This document shows, piece after piece, positions 33,974 through 47,169 of a stretch of 64,000 nt of DNA. Source of the stretch: Trichoderma breve (Eukaryota > Ascomycota > Sordariomycetes > Hypocreales > Hypocreaceae); assembly GCF_028502605.1 (NCBI RefSeq), contig NW_026611593.1, positions 558,001 through 622,000 on the forward strand, written 5' to 3'. The notes under the pieces are model-generated. The model made no database searches and had not been told where the DNA came from. It saw only the letters and a list, made by a program, of their open reading frames with translations. The first letter of the stretch is position 1, and every line of letters starts with the position of its first letter. Both the position numbers and the translations under genes were made by a program.

Positions 33974-35914
33974 GGCGTTCCCTCACAAAGCATAGATGCC
34001 TCTCTCGGCTGGGATATCTTATGACGAAGCGGGCGGTTACACGGGCTGCACCCTTGACGGAATCATCCAGGTAAGAGTCTGCAGGCGATGGTGTTTGGAG
34101 GGGCCGTGGCTGGATGCACCAACATGGTCGAGGGGCCCGACGCCTATTTCTCACTTGCAACAGCCTGGATCTGGACGGCGCTCCAGACCAGCAGATGAAG
34201 CAGCTCGATGGTGATGGCGATGTGAATGTGGCCACAAGCAAGAAGCTTGGTTCGCAGCATGCAGGTTCTGGGGATCCGCTAGCTGCAATTAGCTTTTTTG
34301 CTGAGAAATTATCCACGCTGTGATCCAGCCCATCCACACCCAATACGTACCAGACATGTACCTCAGGTGCTCTGTTCGAAGCACTTGGACCCAGGAGAGT
34401 GGACTGCTACTGTACATGTGCACTACCAGGCACTACAACAACAGCACACTGGGCGCTTCCTCCGCCGCTAGCGCGCTAAACCGTGCAGCAGCTGCAGGTT
34501 CCGTAAATCGGGAGATACTTGATGCTGCTAGGAGATCTCTCTCAAGTTCGAAGTACCTCCCGGGGCAGGTATCAGTGGGCAGCCGCCGAGGGTGAAATTG
34601 AATCTCCAAAGACCCTACATCATACCTGAGACAACGCATCACACCTACTAAGTGCCATGTAAGGGGTGATGGGTAATGCCATAGCTACCACTCGGCAGCA
34701 CTTTACTTGCTCTATTACGGGTATATATTTCTTATCAGCATTTCCCCGCCAAGCACCTCTTCATGTTTCTCGCCTAATCTAAGACGATTCATCGCCGGCT
34801 GCCTGTTTCGTCGCACTGTCGATTTGTGAGATGCGAGTCGATGGATCTCGAGTAACGCGGAAACAAAAGCCACAAGCTCCTAGCCGATACCCTGGCGACG
34901 GGATTCCAGAGTTTTGACCGCTACTAGGTTTATCAGCTGTCTACTAGGTACGCAAGTGCTTGCACAAGTCAATAGATCTGCTATCGAACCAAATGGTGTC
35001 GATGATAATTAACGAATCAACGCAGCAGCCAAGCCCTTACTTCAAAGCTGAATCCCCTCATGGGTGCATGAATCTACCGAGTTGCCAGGGCATATCTGCA
35101 CTATAATTTTCAGCCACTTTTGTGTAGGTTCACCGCCACAGGAGTCTCTCAGCCCAAAGGTTTCAACTCGACTCGGCAACGCTTGTTTACTCTTCTTCCT
35201 CCTTCGCCAAACATCAACACCTCCAATATAAACCCTTTCATACGCATCTGTGCTACCCTTCTCACAGGCTCCTGCGAGACTTCAATATCCGACTCTGATC
35301 AAACCAAAGCGCTTCTCTCTCCGTCCATTTCCATCTCTCCCGATATCACTGCGGCTAAAACTCGGGGCTGCCCAGCTGAGACAGTTGCAAGCTTGGTGGC
35401 CTGTGCGCAGCCTCACGTGGCGGCTGATTCAACGCGACTTGCACTCATCCGTTTGCCAGTCAACCAAATCGCTGGCTCAGCTTCTCTGACCAGGGCTCGT
35501 CACTTCTGCATTCTCTCTGTTTTATTTTCTCTAGGATCCCCGGACTGCTCATCTGGTGGATGAGACATTGCTTCATCCATCTCGAAACGGCCTGGGGAGG
35601 GGGTTCAGTTTGTAAAGGGGGTTATCGCTTCTAGGCCGTCTTATCCCAGCAAGGTATGCCTCACTTGCGCCTTGTGTGATGTGACGATTCTGATGTGGTT
35701 GATGTTCAAGGTGACGGGGACTTTTCTTCCCTCTTTTCTTTTTTCGAGGGCACTTGACGGGGAAAAGTGAGAACGCCCATTTCCTTGTTTCAAATCATCG
35801 CCCAGTCACCAACCATCAACTCCCTCAACCATCGTCGGCGCCATCGTCAATTCTCTTCCTCACAGCCCGATCTATTCCTTGTCTTGAAACTTGTCGTTTT
35901 TCATCGTCACAGAG
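33974..35914. promoter_or_regulatory. Divergent promoter, ppg1 / CCHC protein
   Basis: No supported gene in 1.94 kb. The stretch 35120-35563 is open but serine/threonine-rich without a family motif, and its pyrimidine richness suits a long 5' leader of the right-hand gene. The sequence is otherwise mixed. Confidence 0.4.
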
Positions 35915-37971
35915 ATGGCTGAGTCTGCGCATGCTCACACGGGCCCCTCTGACGACTCGCCGTGCTACAACTGCGGCGCCAAAGGCCACTGGGTTGTTGC
36001 TTGTCCAGAGCCGACAAGAAAGACTCCTGCGTAAGCCTCTGCTCTTCCTCTTGCTCAACTTCGCTTGCCTAGCCCTGATGTTGCCCATATTATTTTGTCT
36101 CTCCTGATGTATTTCTAACTCGTATTCAACTCTGTAGTGGCCTTGCCAACGCTTGGAGGAACGCTCCAAACGCTCCGAATGCTGGCCATGGTAATCATCG
36201 GCAGCATCATGGAGGGAATCCAAAAAGGATGAACAAGGGGCCCATCATCACCAAATATGCACCACCACCTCCTCCTCCGCCGCCGCCGCCTCACCCTTCG
36301 TCTCTGAGCCATGGCACAGCTCCTTATCCGCCACTGCCGCCTGGACCTCCATATCCTCAGCAGAACCCTCAATTCCAGAGCCCTTATGCTCATTACCAGC
36401 CTGCTGCGCACTACCCAACTGGATATGGTCCAACCTATCCATCGCAGCAGTATCATCAGCCGCCTTATGGTGCAGCCCCTGCAGCCCCAGCGGGTTACGC
36501 AGCTCATCCTCCTGGGCCGCCAGCACCACAGCCACCGGCACCGTATCCTGCGGCGTATGCCTCATACCCGCCTGCTGGGCCATCCAGCGCGCCTGGTTAC
36601 CCGCCCCAGACGACTTACACTCAGTCTTATTCGCAGCCACCATACGGACTGCCCCCAGTTCCTTACTCTGCCCAGAGCGGGCCTGCACACTTTCCACCTC
36701 CGCCCAAGCCGCCGCATGTTTCTCGTTCTCATTCTGGTTTGAACCAGCCCGCTCCTGTTCATCATTCTCTTCCGCCGAAGCCCCCCAGAAGCGTCCATAC
36801 GCAGCAAGAGCCTCACCGAGATCATAGGAACAGACGGAAACATGATCGTCAAAACAAAAACCGTGATCATAGACGCCGGGATCAAGGCTCCCGTCATCGC
36901 TCCTCGCAACAGAAGATGCAGAATAAGGCCAACCGTTCTAACCGTGGTAATCGTTCTAATCGCTCTAGCTCAGCTATTAGATCCTCCCAGAAAGCATCGG
37001 CCTCGACTACCGCGGAACTGGCTAAAACTGGCCCACTATCATCAATAGAGGACCTTGAAAAGAGCGCCAAATTCGGATCTGAAGCCTCAAAAGAGGACTT
37101 CCCTGAAGACTCGGCTGCGACCGAGATACCGAATGCGCAGTCGTATCAACACGAGGATGACATGCTCCCTCAGCTGGCTTCTGCTGAGCTTGACGAGGAT
37201 TCCGAAACTGCCGATTCTGAGGTATGTAAACCTGCTCTTTGATAATGGCTCTAAGTATCTTGCCTTGCTGCCAGACTAGATTGCTAAGTAACGTATTTTC
37301 ATAGTCTGGGGAGTCTACGGATAATAATGAAGGTGAACCTCCTCGGGCGGTCCTATCCAATGATGAGGCAGAATCAGCACGGGATGACGAACGAGGACTT
37401 TCTCAGAACACTCATCATCATGGAAAAGACGAAGCCTCATCTCCCAGTATGGCTCTTGACACGCCTCATCTTAATGGAAAGCATAAGCGCAGAGATGACG
37501 AGTCAGAGGACGAACGTCAACCAAAGAAGTCAAAAGCTTCAGCATCGCTTGCACATGATCCAAACGACGCTGAAGATGACAACCAGACACAAGCGCAATA
37601 CGGTACCGGATCAGCAGTCCAAGGCAACGATGCACCAATTGTGGAAGAAGAGGATGAACCTGTCCTGCCCCCACTGGAGCCTGAATCTCGGTCACGGTCA
37701 AAGGAGCGCCATCAAGGCCCAAAATCTAGGAATTCGTCGGTCTCTAGCCGATCATCCGACTTGAACTCACTGGAAGCTGAGCTTCTGGGGCGACCTGCTA
37801 AGCAGAGGTCCCCCGACGACATTGGTGTCCACCAACGGCAGGATCGTGTGACTTTGCCTAAGATGCAACGCCGCCGCCAACGAAATGCGGATTCTGCATA
37901 CAGGTAAGAAGAATAGATTTCCTTTTGGGATTAACCTGAGTGGCTAACACGCGTCCAGTCGCCGCTGGTGA
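35915..37971 (+). CDS. CCHC zinc-knuckle, proline-rich RS-like protein
   Basis: Exons 35915-36030, 36138-37221, 37305-37903 and 37959-37971 encode 603 residues. A single CCHC knuckle, CYNCGAKGHWVVAC, is near residues 17-30. It is followed by a long low-complexity region: a run of prolines near residue 80, many P/Y/Q/A repeats, then a basic R/H/N/S-rich block (about 230-305), acidic stretches, a nuclear-type KHKRRDDESEDERQPKK segment and a final SRSKERHQGPKSRNSS tract. Such layouts are common in RNA-processing proteins; single CCHC knuckles bind single-stranded RNA. I do not recognise a named orthologue. The last exon codes only for SRRW; it follows a CTAAC branch site, so it is preferred over read-through. 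Confidence 0.82.
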
Positions 37972-40327
37972 TTTTCCTTGGTGTCATTTTCCTTCCCTCA
38001 AAATTCGATTCGCTGCTTATATTCAGGCTCCTTTACAGCCTTCTGAGCCTCACGCCGTCTCCCAGAACTTGCCTGCTTTCAACGCTGCTGTCATGGAGGC
38101 CATTTGGCGTGTTTGTGCACCTTGATTATTTTTCTCTTTCTTCTTTTATTTTTCTCTTTTTTTTTTCTCGCATTTCTCTTGAGATGATACGGTTTTATAT
38201 TCTCTTTGTTATTTCAGGTCCGCATGGCATTGTGGAATTTGCGTCAAAGTTACTGCGACAGGTATATCGCTGGCAGTCATTTCTTTTAGTCTCACGACTA
38301 CTAAGGGCCCTTATGCATGGCTGGCGTTTTGTTAGAATTCACGAGGTATGCGTGAATAGTTTTCAAATGATTTTTCCCGATATTTGCTTTGCCCAGACAC
38401 GACGAGTCTTGGATGCTTAGCCATAGACCCAGCTTATCCCTTTGAACCCTACGAGAAGTACAGCACTTGTCTGAACAATGTTTATGGCTCACCAAATTTC
38501 TTTGTCTTGACGGTATTCAATGACTTGTGCTCTTTGTCATTCATGCGTGAGACTTTTATTCCTTGTCCAATCCAGCTTCTTGTAGCTATTGTTGAAGATG
38601 AGAGAGTATCAGGCTCATTGTCGGAATGCGGCTGGAATGGCATATTTTGCGTGTCGTATCAGATACGCAAGCTGGCCTGTCCCAAAGTACTACCAGCCTT
38701 ATTTCGTTCTACTAAACCTTTTATTATTGTTGTCATCAGGCACCTAAGCAGGACTAGCCATTTCCTCCTCCCGTTCTTGTTCTGTATTCATCGATATTGC
38801 TCACTTTTCTAGCTATTGGTTGAGGCTATAAGCTGCGTAACTGCCATCACAGTAGACATCATGATTTGTGATTCCAAACTTCCTTTTGGTAAGGACGGGT
38901 AGCCTGCTTCTGGATATGGGATGGGCTCGAGTGTACTCTCTGGTTGGCTACGCATTATCGTAACTTGGATAGTAAATAAAAGAAGCTAATGCAATCCGGA
39001 GACAAAAATCCGCTACAGCATCTGACCCATGGACGCGATATTCACATATTCACATGGGCATAGTACATACATGTAGCTACCTAATGCTACGCTGTTATAT
39101 CCCTATCGGCTATTTTCAGTCCTCGCACATGCCCAAATGCATGCAGGAAATCAGCAGAAGCCCAACATATTTTTCACCAGACGTCTTTGGCTTACGATAT
39201 CGGACCTGAAGCTGCTCAACACAGAGGGGAGAAGCTGGCTGTGGGAGCACGGCGTCAAGCGGCTGCACAGTTTGTGATGTGATGCAAGAGATGCTCAAGA
39301 TGTCACACCGACACAGTAGTGCCATTTTCTTTTCTTATGCAGGCAATCAAATAGAAACATCAGCAAGCTATCAGAATGAATCACGAGACCTCGTGCCTCG
39401 ATCGGTTCGCAGCGGCAAAAGATGTCGAGGGAGACCTATAAAGGGAATAGGTGGATGTTTCTGGGTTGAAATGCATGGCAGACACCCTTGAAATTTTCTT
39501 CACATGCGAGTAGGTAAACTGAGTCGCTGATCGGCACTGCTGCCAAGAATTGGAAGCCTACAGGTCCATTCAATTCTCTAGGGCGGGATTGGAAGCCTGG
39601 GGGTGGGCGTTTAGTTGCAGCTGCAGCTATGTGGTTTTAGGGCGATTAGGGGCGTATTCGAGGGCGTGTTTTAGCGCTGCGCGGGAGGGGACGAGGTGCA
39701 GTAGCTCCCGCCTGTGCTGCGCCATCGGCCGAGCCCTGCGTCCAACCAATGGGTTTAATATCTTTTGGGGTTCAGCTTGATAGTATGAGTATAGCTTGGA
39801 AGCATTGGAACGTGGACGTGACTCGGCTGAGTCGTTGTAGGTGCTTCTGTGTTAGATGTGAGACCTGGGGATGTGCTGCCCGGCAGGAAACTGCCGTAGA
39901 ATTCTGCTATGGATGTATTGATTTCTTTCATCGAATTTATAGGCACTTAGTTGTCAATCCATGTTATTTGAGCATTGGGAGATATATTCGAGTCTCGTCG
40001 TGTTTCAAAGACTGGAGTGATTGTATTACTACTATAGTATTTATATATGCTACTACTATTTTACGGCGTATCAAAGCCAAGCATCTCCAAGATTCAAACT
40101 CGCTCCAAGAAACTCCGCTACTAATCAGGCAAAGATAGAAACAAAGAAGAATAACAAAATACACAAGAGCATTGAACAGAAGATACATGTATGAGAGAGC
40201 GGTGGCTGCTGTAATAAATGGCAGGTGCCAACACAACTTCACTAGATGGGAAGCAGCCGCCTTAGGTAATGGCATAGGACTACACGTACCGTAGCAAAGA
40301 CGCAAGCTAGGGCAGAAAAACTCCCGT
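37972..40327. other. Intergenic, 2.4 kb without a supported gene
   Basis: This is the 3' region of the CCHC gene and the 3' side of the ACR-2-like gene. A T/C-rich tract lies at about 38125-38180 and a G-rich patch at 39575-39720. Open frames are short with no recognisable domain. Confidence 0.5.
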
Positions 40328-42300
40328 CTACACAATCAGTGCATCAATTCCCATGCTCTTCAAGCCTTGCAGCCAGTTGACGCCGGCTTCATCTGAGCTT
40401 GGATTTGCATCTTGTAGCTCCCAGGCGGCCTTCAGCAGCTCTATCGCCGTGAACAGATAGCCCCAAGGGCACGTCTCCCAGATGCCCAGCAGACGCTTCA
40501 TCGTCCAAGTGCGCTTTTCTGCATCGCGGGTTTCAGCTCCCGCAATAAAGGTAGGCCACGATGTAGCCTTGTAATACGGATCGTCCACGCTAATCTGGCC
40601 CAAGTGTCCCAAGATGTCGCCCACCAGGAACTCGGTGTCTACAGGGCGGACGGCACGCACGAGGGGCAGTGCCTGTAGAATGTATAGACATGCAGCAGAC
40701 CGATGAGCCGAGGCGATATGGATGCGGCTCTCAATGTCTTGCACCCGAGGATTCTGCCGCAGTTTGTCTGCCCACGCCGGTATATCAAAGGCAAGAGCCT
40801 CGTCGATTAGGGCAAGTGCCTCGTCCGCGGCAGACAGGGACCAGTCAGTGCAAGGCGTCTCGTACGAAAGTTTGGAGGCTACCAGGATGATGTGAAGGAT
40901 CTCCGGCGGACACGAGAGATAGCTGTTGACTTCGACACGCTTCATGACCGGCAGGAGTTCGAAAGCATATCGTGCTATGTTGGTGGCGAGGCTGCCCGAC
41001 GCAAGCGTTGACCCTAAGATATGATATCTGTGGGTTAGTGAAGCAAAGCGGTGTCAGTTTTGTATTACCCAGTACGCAGAAACCCAAGCTGCAATCTCCT
41101 TATTTGGCGAGCCCCAAGGTGAGACAAAAAGTGGTAATTACTCACATAAAACAATCAGCCACCACACAATCACGCAGCATCCTGTTTGGTTCGCTTCCAT
41201 TGCCTCCTGGAGCGAGCAAAGCAAGGATACTACTGGCACCTTCCAAGTGAGCTCTCCATCCCTTTCCCTCACTCTTTTCCAAGTCTATCAGATCAAATTT
41301 GATGAAGAAATGCATGGCAGCAAGGACGACTTCGCTTCCCCCAGGATCCAGGGAGTCAAGTACTTCTTGCAAGTGGCCCATGGCCTTTTGCTTCGCAGTC
41401 AAGGCATCGATGAGGGCTTGCCTGGAAACCAGGTCTTTTGATCGTAACTGGGCGAGATACCCTCCGGGGTCACTAAGGCCTGTTGGAATCGCAGTAATAG
41501 GACGAAATATGTTGGACCAGTGTATTGCTGAAGTAGCAACAAGAACCTGAAGCAGAAGAGGATGCTTGTTAGTCAACGGGATAAGATCTCTGAAAGGATT
41601 GGCTCCTGGCCCATCTCGAGCCACCAAGTCTTTGCAGACGCGATCGGCAACTTTCAAATGCGTTAGTACAATCCCCGCACAATCATCCAGCTAGCCTGGC
41701 TGTTTCGGAACTTGGCTGTCTCTTACAGTGTGCTAAATAGTATCTTGAATTGCGATCGAGGTCTTGAAAAAGAGGATCTGTCAAGCTGCCAAGTGCTGGT
41801 GGCCTCCACTTTCCATGCTCCAGCACTGCCTCCTGGTTTAGGCTTGAAGCTGCATCCTTCGTTGGCTCCGGTGCAGCCGACATCGTCGAATCGCCTCTCT
41901 TGCCTTTTAGTGGCGGCGAGGGGCGACGACCAGACGCCTGCCGGACACCGCCCGGGGTTGGTCTGCGCTCCCTGACCAATGCATCATGTGCTTGATTCTC
42001 GGCACCAGAATCGGGGCGACGGCCAGAGACTGGATCCGAAAAGGGTGGGAAGTAGCTGTTGGCGGCTGAAGAGAAGGTTGATGCAGAGCCAGAGCTAAGA
42101 GGACCACCAAGGGGCGTCCTGCGGCTTGGTGATGGCTTCAGATTCCCCTGAGCGTCAATCCCCTGAGTCCAGATGAAGACTTTGCCGTATCCAAGGCACT
42201 CCTGCCCTGAGACCGCACATTTGTGGCACGTCGGCCACGAGCGGTCGCAGCGCAGTCGTCGACGGCGGCAGTTGTGACACGGTTTGCTGTTGCTTGGCAT
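40328..42300 (-). CDS. ACR-2-like Zn2Cys6 transcription factor
   Basis: Exons in transcript order are 41727-42300, 41146-41650 and 40328-41027, giving 592 residues. The zinc cluster lies at residues 8-35, CHNCRRRRLRC then CHKCAVSGQEC, followed by LGYGKVFIWTQGID. This N-terminal pattern and length resemble Neurospora ACR-2 (acriflavine sensitivity control). After a serine/proline-rich linker, the rest fits the fungal TF domain of the PF11951 type, with NPFRDLIPLTNKHPLLLQ, LAAMHFFIKFDLID and FIYHILGSTLASGS across the second splice. It is divergent from an MFS exporter gene at 44224, so it may control that gene; this is inference. The junctions were set by frame continuity and CTAAC branch sites. 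Confidence 0.88.
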
Positions 42301-44223
42301 ATACGCCGAGCTTTGTGCGGTCCGGTGACGGAAACTGTGCGTGTTTCCCCAGGGGATTCTGATACACAGCGGATGTCCGGCCTCAGTCTCTCGCGTCTTG
42401 TCGGTCTAGCAACGCTCTAGTGACGCGCAACCAGGCCGGCATACGACAGCAGCGGCGGAGAGTCGATCGCTGAGCGGGCCTCTTTCACTCCTCTGGGAGT
42501 ATGAGCATGGTGAGAATCTCGGACCTTTTGCTAAGTTTTTTTTCCTTCCCCCTTTCGGTGGTAAGCTCACAACGCACGTGCGTCGAAGGATAGCGTCAAA
42601 ACTACTAGAGATGATGCCTGAAAAGCTCCATCATGGAGAACCAGTCTTGAGAACGACCAGACGTGATGTGGCACGCTGGCCAGCCAGTCGCTATCCAGCG
42701 GGCAAAGCCATGCGGCCCACCATCGATTATCAATAATCTAGCAGCATAATCCCCAATATCCAACCCCTCCCCCCTACCAACCGAAGCTGCTTCATAGCCC
42801 ACGCCACCACCCCAAACGCAGTCTAGACGCTCAGAAATAGACAAGCTTTCTCGTTACGTCGCAAGCGCGCCTAAATGGGAAAGCTCTTGACATTCTTTGC
42901 GTCCGATGCACGGCGACCGCTAGGCGGGACCTGCAGAACCGGTAAGCATTGGAAGCCACCCTTGTCCTAGGTCCCGAAGCTTGTTCACCTGGTCTGCCGG
43001 ATCTTGTCCATCCAGAGGTCACACAGACGCCTAATACGGAAATCACTTTACCCATGGCGCAGTACGAGTACCTGAATCTCGGATGCGGGCTGGGATTGAG
43101 GGATTCCGATGGAAGAACATTGTCACAATTGGGGTTTAGGGCCTTTTTCGCACGCTCTCCCGGTCCCATCACCCATTGTATGGCATTTTGACTCCGGGAA
43201 TAGACGTGGTTGCTTAGTGCGCTGCTCGTATGCACAAAGTCTAACCACTTTGCGAGCACATACCCTGCAAACTCTCTCTCCTTCACCTGGAGACGACATG
43301 TCAAGTAAGGGAACGATCTTCGGTGAGCCGAGCAGAGGTGAGAGAACAATGACGAAGAAATTCTCTTCTTCTTTTTTTCTTTCAATCTTATTTTCTGGAG
43401 ATTGAAGGTGGACATAATCAAGTCGGCTTAAAGCCGGTGGTCAAGTCCCGTACTCCATTCGTGGAGCCAGAAAAACAAAACTACCCCTGCGAAGTAGGTC
43501 ACGATGTCTTCACAAACTAACTCTGCAGACCCAGTTGGGCTGCTACTACCGGGATTGCAGTAGCCCAACTCTTATCATCTCCACCACACGCAAATTTGAA
43601 TCGATTCTGGAACGAGGTCCATGACACATCAAATCCATGTCCTGACTCTATTATCAGAGCCCTGCAGAGAAAACGTGGGCGGTAGTTTGAACGGTGGCCA
43701 CTATCAACTTCTCAGTCGGCTCTCATTCCGGGTGAAATAGTGTGGACCCCTTGTCAGATCTCTCGAGCTACTATTGTAATGAACTTCCCTAGATGGGAAA
43801 CCTTCAGACAAGTTTTGCGTTTGTTGCCGCTGTGGCTGGAGGGCGCCATGGAGGTACGAGGGTTTCAAGGCTCATGAAACGGTAAGAAAAAGTACGAGGA
43901 CCGACAACGGAATGCTCACTGTGAGACTGTTCACACCATGATGATTGCCGGCAGATGACGGTAGCGCATAGCAATGGTGTATGATCTGGCAGAGAATGAA
44001 TCAGGGTGTGAGAAATTCTCTTTGTCGGCGGCCCGTGTCCTTAAGAAACACGAAAATTATATAAAAGAGTTCATGGTGGCACTTGGTCAAACTCCGAGAA
44101 GCTGGTATCAAGCTTTCTTGATCTGATGCTTTCTACCTCGAACGCATTAACCATCGTTTGGACTGCGTCTCTCGTGAAGAGTTCATTCTCTTTTCGTTCC
44201 ATCTATTCGTTTGCCTAGCCGCG
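42301..44223. promoter_or_regulatory. Divergent promoter, ACR-2-like / MFS exporter
   Basis: No gene seen in 1.9 kb. Two symmetrical elements stand out. CGG-N7-CCG occurs at 43424-43436, within TCGGCTTAAAGCCGG. An inverted repeat with arms AGTTGGGCT...ACT and AGTAGCCCAACT spans 43533-43570. Inverted CGG/CCG half-sites are the usual targets of Zn2Cys6 dimers. A TATA-like ATTATATAAAAG lies at about 44056, upstream of the exporter start. Confidence 0.45.
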
Positions 44224-46101
44224 ATGTTGGGACAAGACAGCAAGACTGAAGTCCAAGATGCTGCTGTCCTTGTCACAGAAATGGGCAGGGAGTCTGTTCA
44301 GACCATCGATGTTGATGCTATTGACGTTGAGAAGCTGGGCAGGCAGCGGCCTGAAGTTTTTTCTTCCACTCTGATGGAGGTTGCCTTTGTCATCTCCATC
44401 CTGGGCTCCCTTTCTATGGCGGTGGGTCTCTCTCCTTGACATATGCCAGCAAGCAAGACAGTTACATTCCTCAAGAGGCGGAGTGTTCGCACATGCATAT
44501 CCGTCCTAGCCGCAGTTTTCAAGAACAAGAAACTAACTAGTTACTTCTTAGGATTTCGTCATTAGCGGTTTTCAGGTGGTTTTACCTAATTTGATCGAGC
44601 CACTCGACATCCCTCTGCAAGCTCAAACATGGCCCTCAAGCGTCTTAACCCTGACCGCAGGCGCATTCCTGTTTCCTTTGGGGAGGCTGGCAGACATGTA
44701 TGGAGGGTATCTGCTATTCAATGGCGGCCTGGTGTGGACTGTTTTATGGTCCGTCATTGCTGGCTTTACTCGCAACTTCATCATGCTTGTCATCTGCCGT
44801 GCCATGCTCGGCCTTGGGGCTGCGGCGTTTCTTCCTGCCGGCATTTCCCTGCTTGGCCGAATTTACAGACCAGGCCCAAGGAAGAATATTGTTTTCAGTC
44901 TCTATGGTGCTCTTGCCCCTCTGGGATTCTTTAGCGGCATTATTGTTGGCGGCATGGCTCAAGATTTGCTATCCTGGAGATGGTTCTTTTGGCTGGGTGG
45001 CATTGTATCTGCCGTCTTTGCCTTGGGGACAATCCTAACTGCTCCTCGTGACTATGAAGAAGCACGCAAGATGAACGTCAAAATGGACTGGTGGGGTGTT
45101 TTTACGACTGTACCTGGCTTGATGCTTCTCATTTATGCGTTAACCGACAGCGCCAACGCCCCCAACGGATGGGCATCGCCTCGAATTCTGGTGACACTTA
45201 TTCTCGGTCTCATTTTCCTTGGTGCAGCTGTATATGTTGAAGGCTGGGTCGCTGAAGCTCCTCTTATCCCGGCGGATATTTTCCGTGTCAAGTGTATGAA
45301 GAGAATGCTCCTGTGTCTCTTTATTACTTGGGGCGTTTTCAGCATTTATCTTTTTTATGCAAACTTTTAGTAAGTCCAACAAGTGACTCTTTTATCATGA
45401 CTTTAACTAATCGGGAATATAGCATCGAAACAATTCTGGAAAAATCACCCCTACTGACCGCGGTGTATTTTGCGCCCTGGGCTGGTGGTGGCCTGGTCTT
45501 GGCTACCACAAGCGGCGTCATCCTCCATCTTCTTCCTGGCAAGCTGCTCATAGTTCTTTCTGGCATATCAAAAGTCATTGCTGTGCTCATGTTTGCCATC
45601 ATGCCTAATGACCCGAATTATTGGGCATGGATTTTCCCGGCTATGCTTTGCGAAGCCGCCTGTGTCGACGTTCTTTGGACTGTAAGCAACGTCTTTCTGA
45701 CTACTAGTCTGCCAAAGAACCGCCAGGGACTTGCAGGCGCACTCATTAGTCTCATGCTGTTCCTCGGAGGTGCATTCTTCCTGGCCATTGCGGACGTCGC
45801 CAAGGCACAGTTTGTGTTGAATGGGATGGATCTCAAGCACCAGTACAAAGGCGTCTTCTGGATCGGCGTTGGACTCGCAGGGCTGGCCCTGATCATCTGC
45901 TTATTCATGGACCTGGACAAGGCTGGTGGTGATTTCACAGTTGACGAGAAGGCCATGCGGAAGATGAGCAATGCGTCTTCAGAAAACGAGTCGGATGGGG
46001 AATCGTCAATGGGAGGTGTTCGGGTTGAGCCGATGCTGGGCGTGGTTGTTGATTCACAAGAGACTCTCAATCATGAGCAAACCAGAACGGATCCTGTTTG
46101 A
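44224..46101 (+). CDS. MFS exporter, DHA2 (14-TM) type
   Basis: Exons 44224-44421, 44552-45369 and 45423-46101 encode 564 residues. After an 50-residue cytosolic N-terminus the protein has about 14 hydrophobic segments. The motif GRLADMYGGYLLF in loop 2-3 and CRAMLGLGAAAFLPAGISLLG in TM4 are typical, as is SWRWFFWLGG before TM6. The 14-TM layout and the acidic tail suit drug:H+ antiporter family 2. Members export toxic compounds or metabolites from the cell. The neighbour is an ACR-2-like regulator in divergent orientation; in Neurospora, acr-2 governs sensitivity to acriflavine, so a resistance module is plausible. Substrate unknown. Confidence 0.88.
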
Positions 46102-47169
46102 TGGAGATATTTTATTTTTGGGTTTGCGGGTGCACGAATATGGGAATGGTTGTGGAAAGCAGCTATATTGCGGCGTATCTGGGTTGACTAAAGCGAGGCG
46201 TTTGGGAACCAAAAATCGGGCGCGTGAAAGGGTACATTAACATGGCGTAGGAGACACATTTATGTCAATGAAGGGGCGCCTACTTTGAAAGTTTATTTGA
46301 GCTGAATATATTCCCGTATCTACACAAATCCCACTGGAACATTTGCAGTCTGAATTGTTGGTGAAAAAGTGAGTGAATGAGCGCGGGAGTTCTATATTGT
46401 CAAGTTTATGGAGAGCAAAGATCACCAATAGTGAAAGACATCCTTGAGATCATATACTCTTGTCTGAAGCCAAGATTTTAAAGAGAAGATTGACAAATAT
46501 TGACACTTGTAGGGAATGAACGCACCAAAGTGAGAATGGAACAAAAACTCTCGCCTCAACATGACGCTTTGATAGGATGTGGAAAAAAACTTCCCCGAAG
46601 ACTTATCTGCACCACAAATAGTTTTAGAAAGAACGGAGTTGTTTTATTTCAAACTGCTATTTTATGTATGGCATAAGATCTCATGAGACGAAATTGGCGC
46701 CTGCTTTGTATGATCTAAGATCACTAGGAGATGGACATGTAGTCTGAACAGCGTTTGTTCTGTGACCGTAGATCTTCGAAGCTACAGGCTACTAGTCACC
46801 GTAAAGGATAACTGGCATAAAAGAACGCCTCAATAATCTGATTTTACCCTTTGGAAAAGCATGGTCAATGTCTTGAAGGCTGAAATCCAAGGGAACATTT
46901 GCCTATTCAAGAGGAAGACCCACTGGCATATTGCTGTCGGAGAATGCTATATATGTAAAGCAGAAGCGTTGTGAGAGTTGAAGAGATTATTCCAGCTACA
47001 CGAATCTGTGAGTAGGGGTCGTCACATTCTTCTTAGTTATAGTACCCTGTGCTAGAAATAAAGCTACTAGGTTGTCGCAGCATCCGGTTGTCTACCACAT
47101 CTAACATGATATATACTATATCTTACACTCACGATCCAGCTACCAAGTCTTTTCCTTCTATACCCCATT
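46102..47169. other. Intergenic 3' regions of convergent genes
   Basis: AT-rich sequence between the exporter and the thioredoxin gene, which converge. No feature recognised. Confidence 0.5.

Noticed and set aside
35120..35563. Open frame of 147 codons upstream of the CCHC gene
   Set aside because: It is serine/threonine-rich without recognisable domains and lies in a pyrimidine-rich leader; no splice joins it to the gene.
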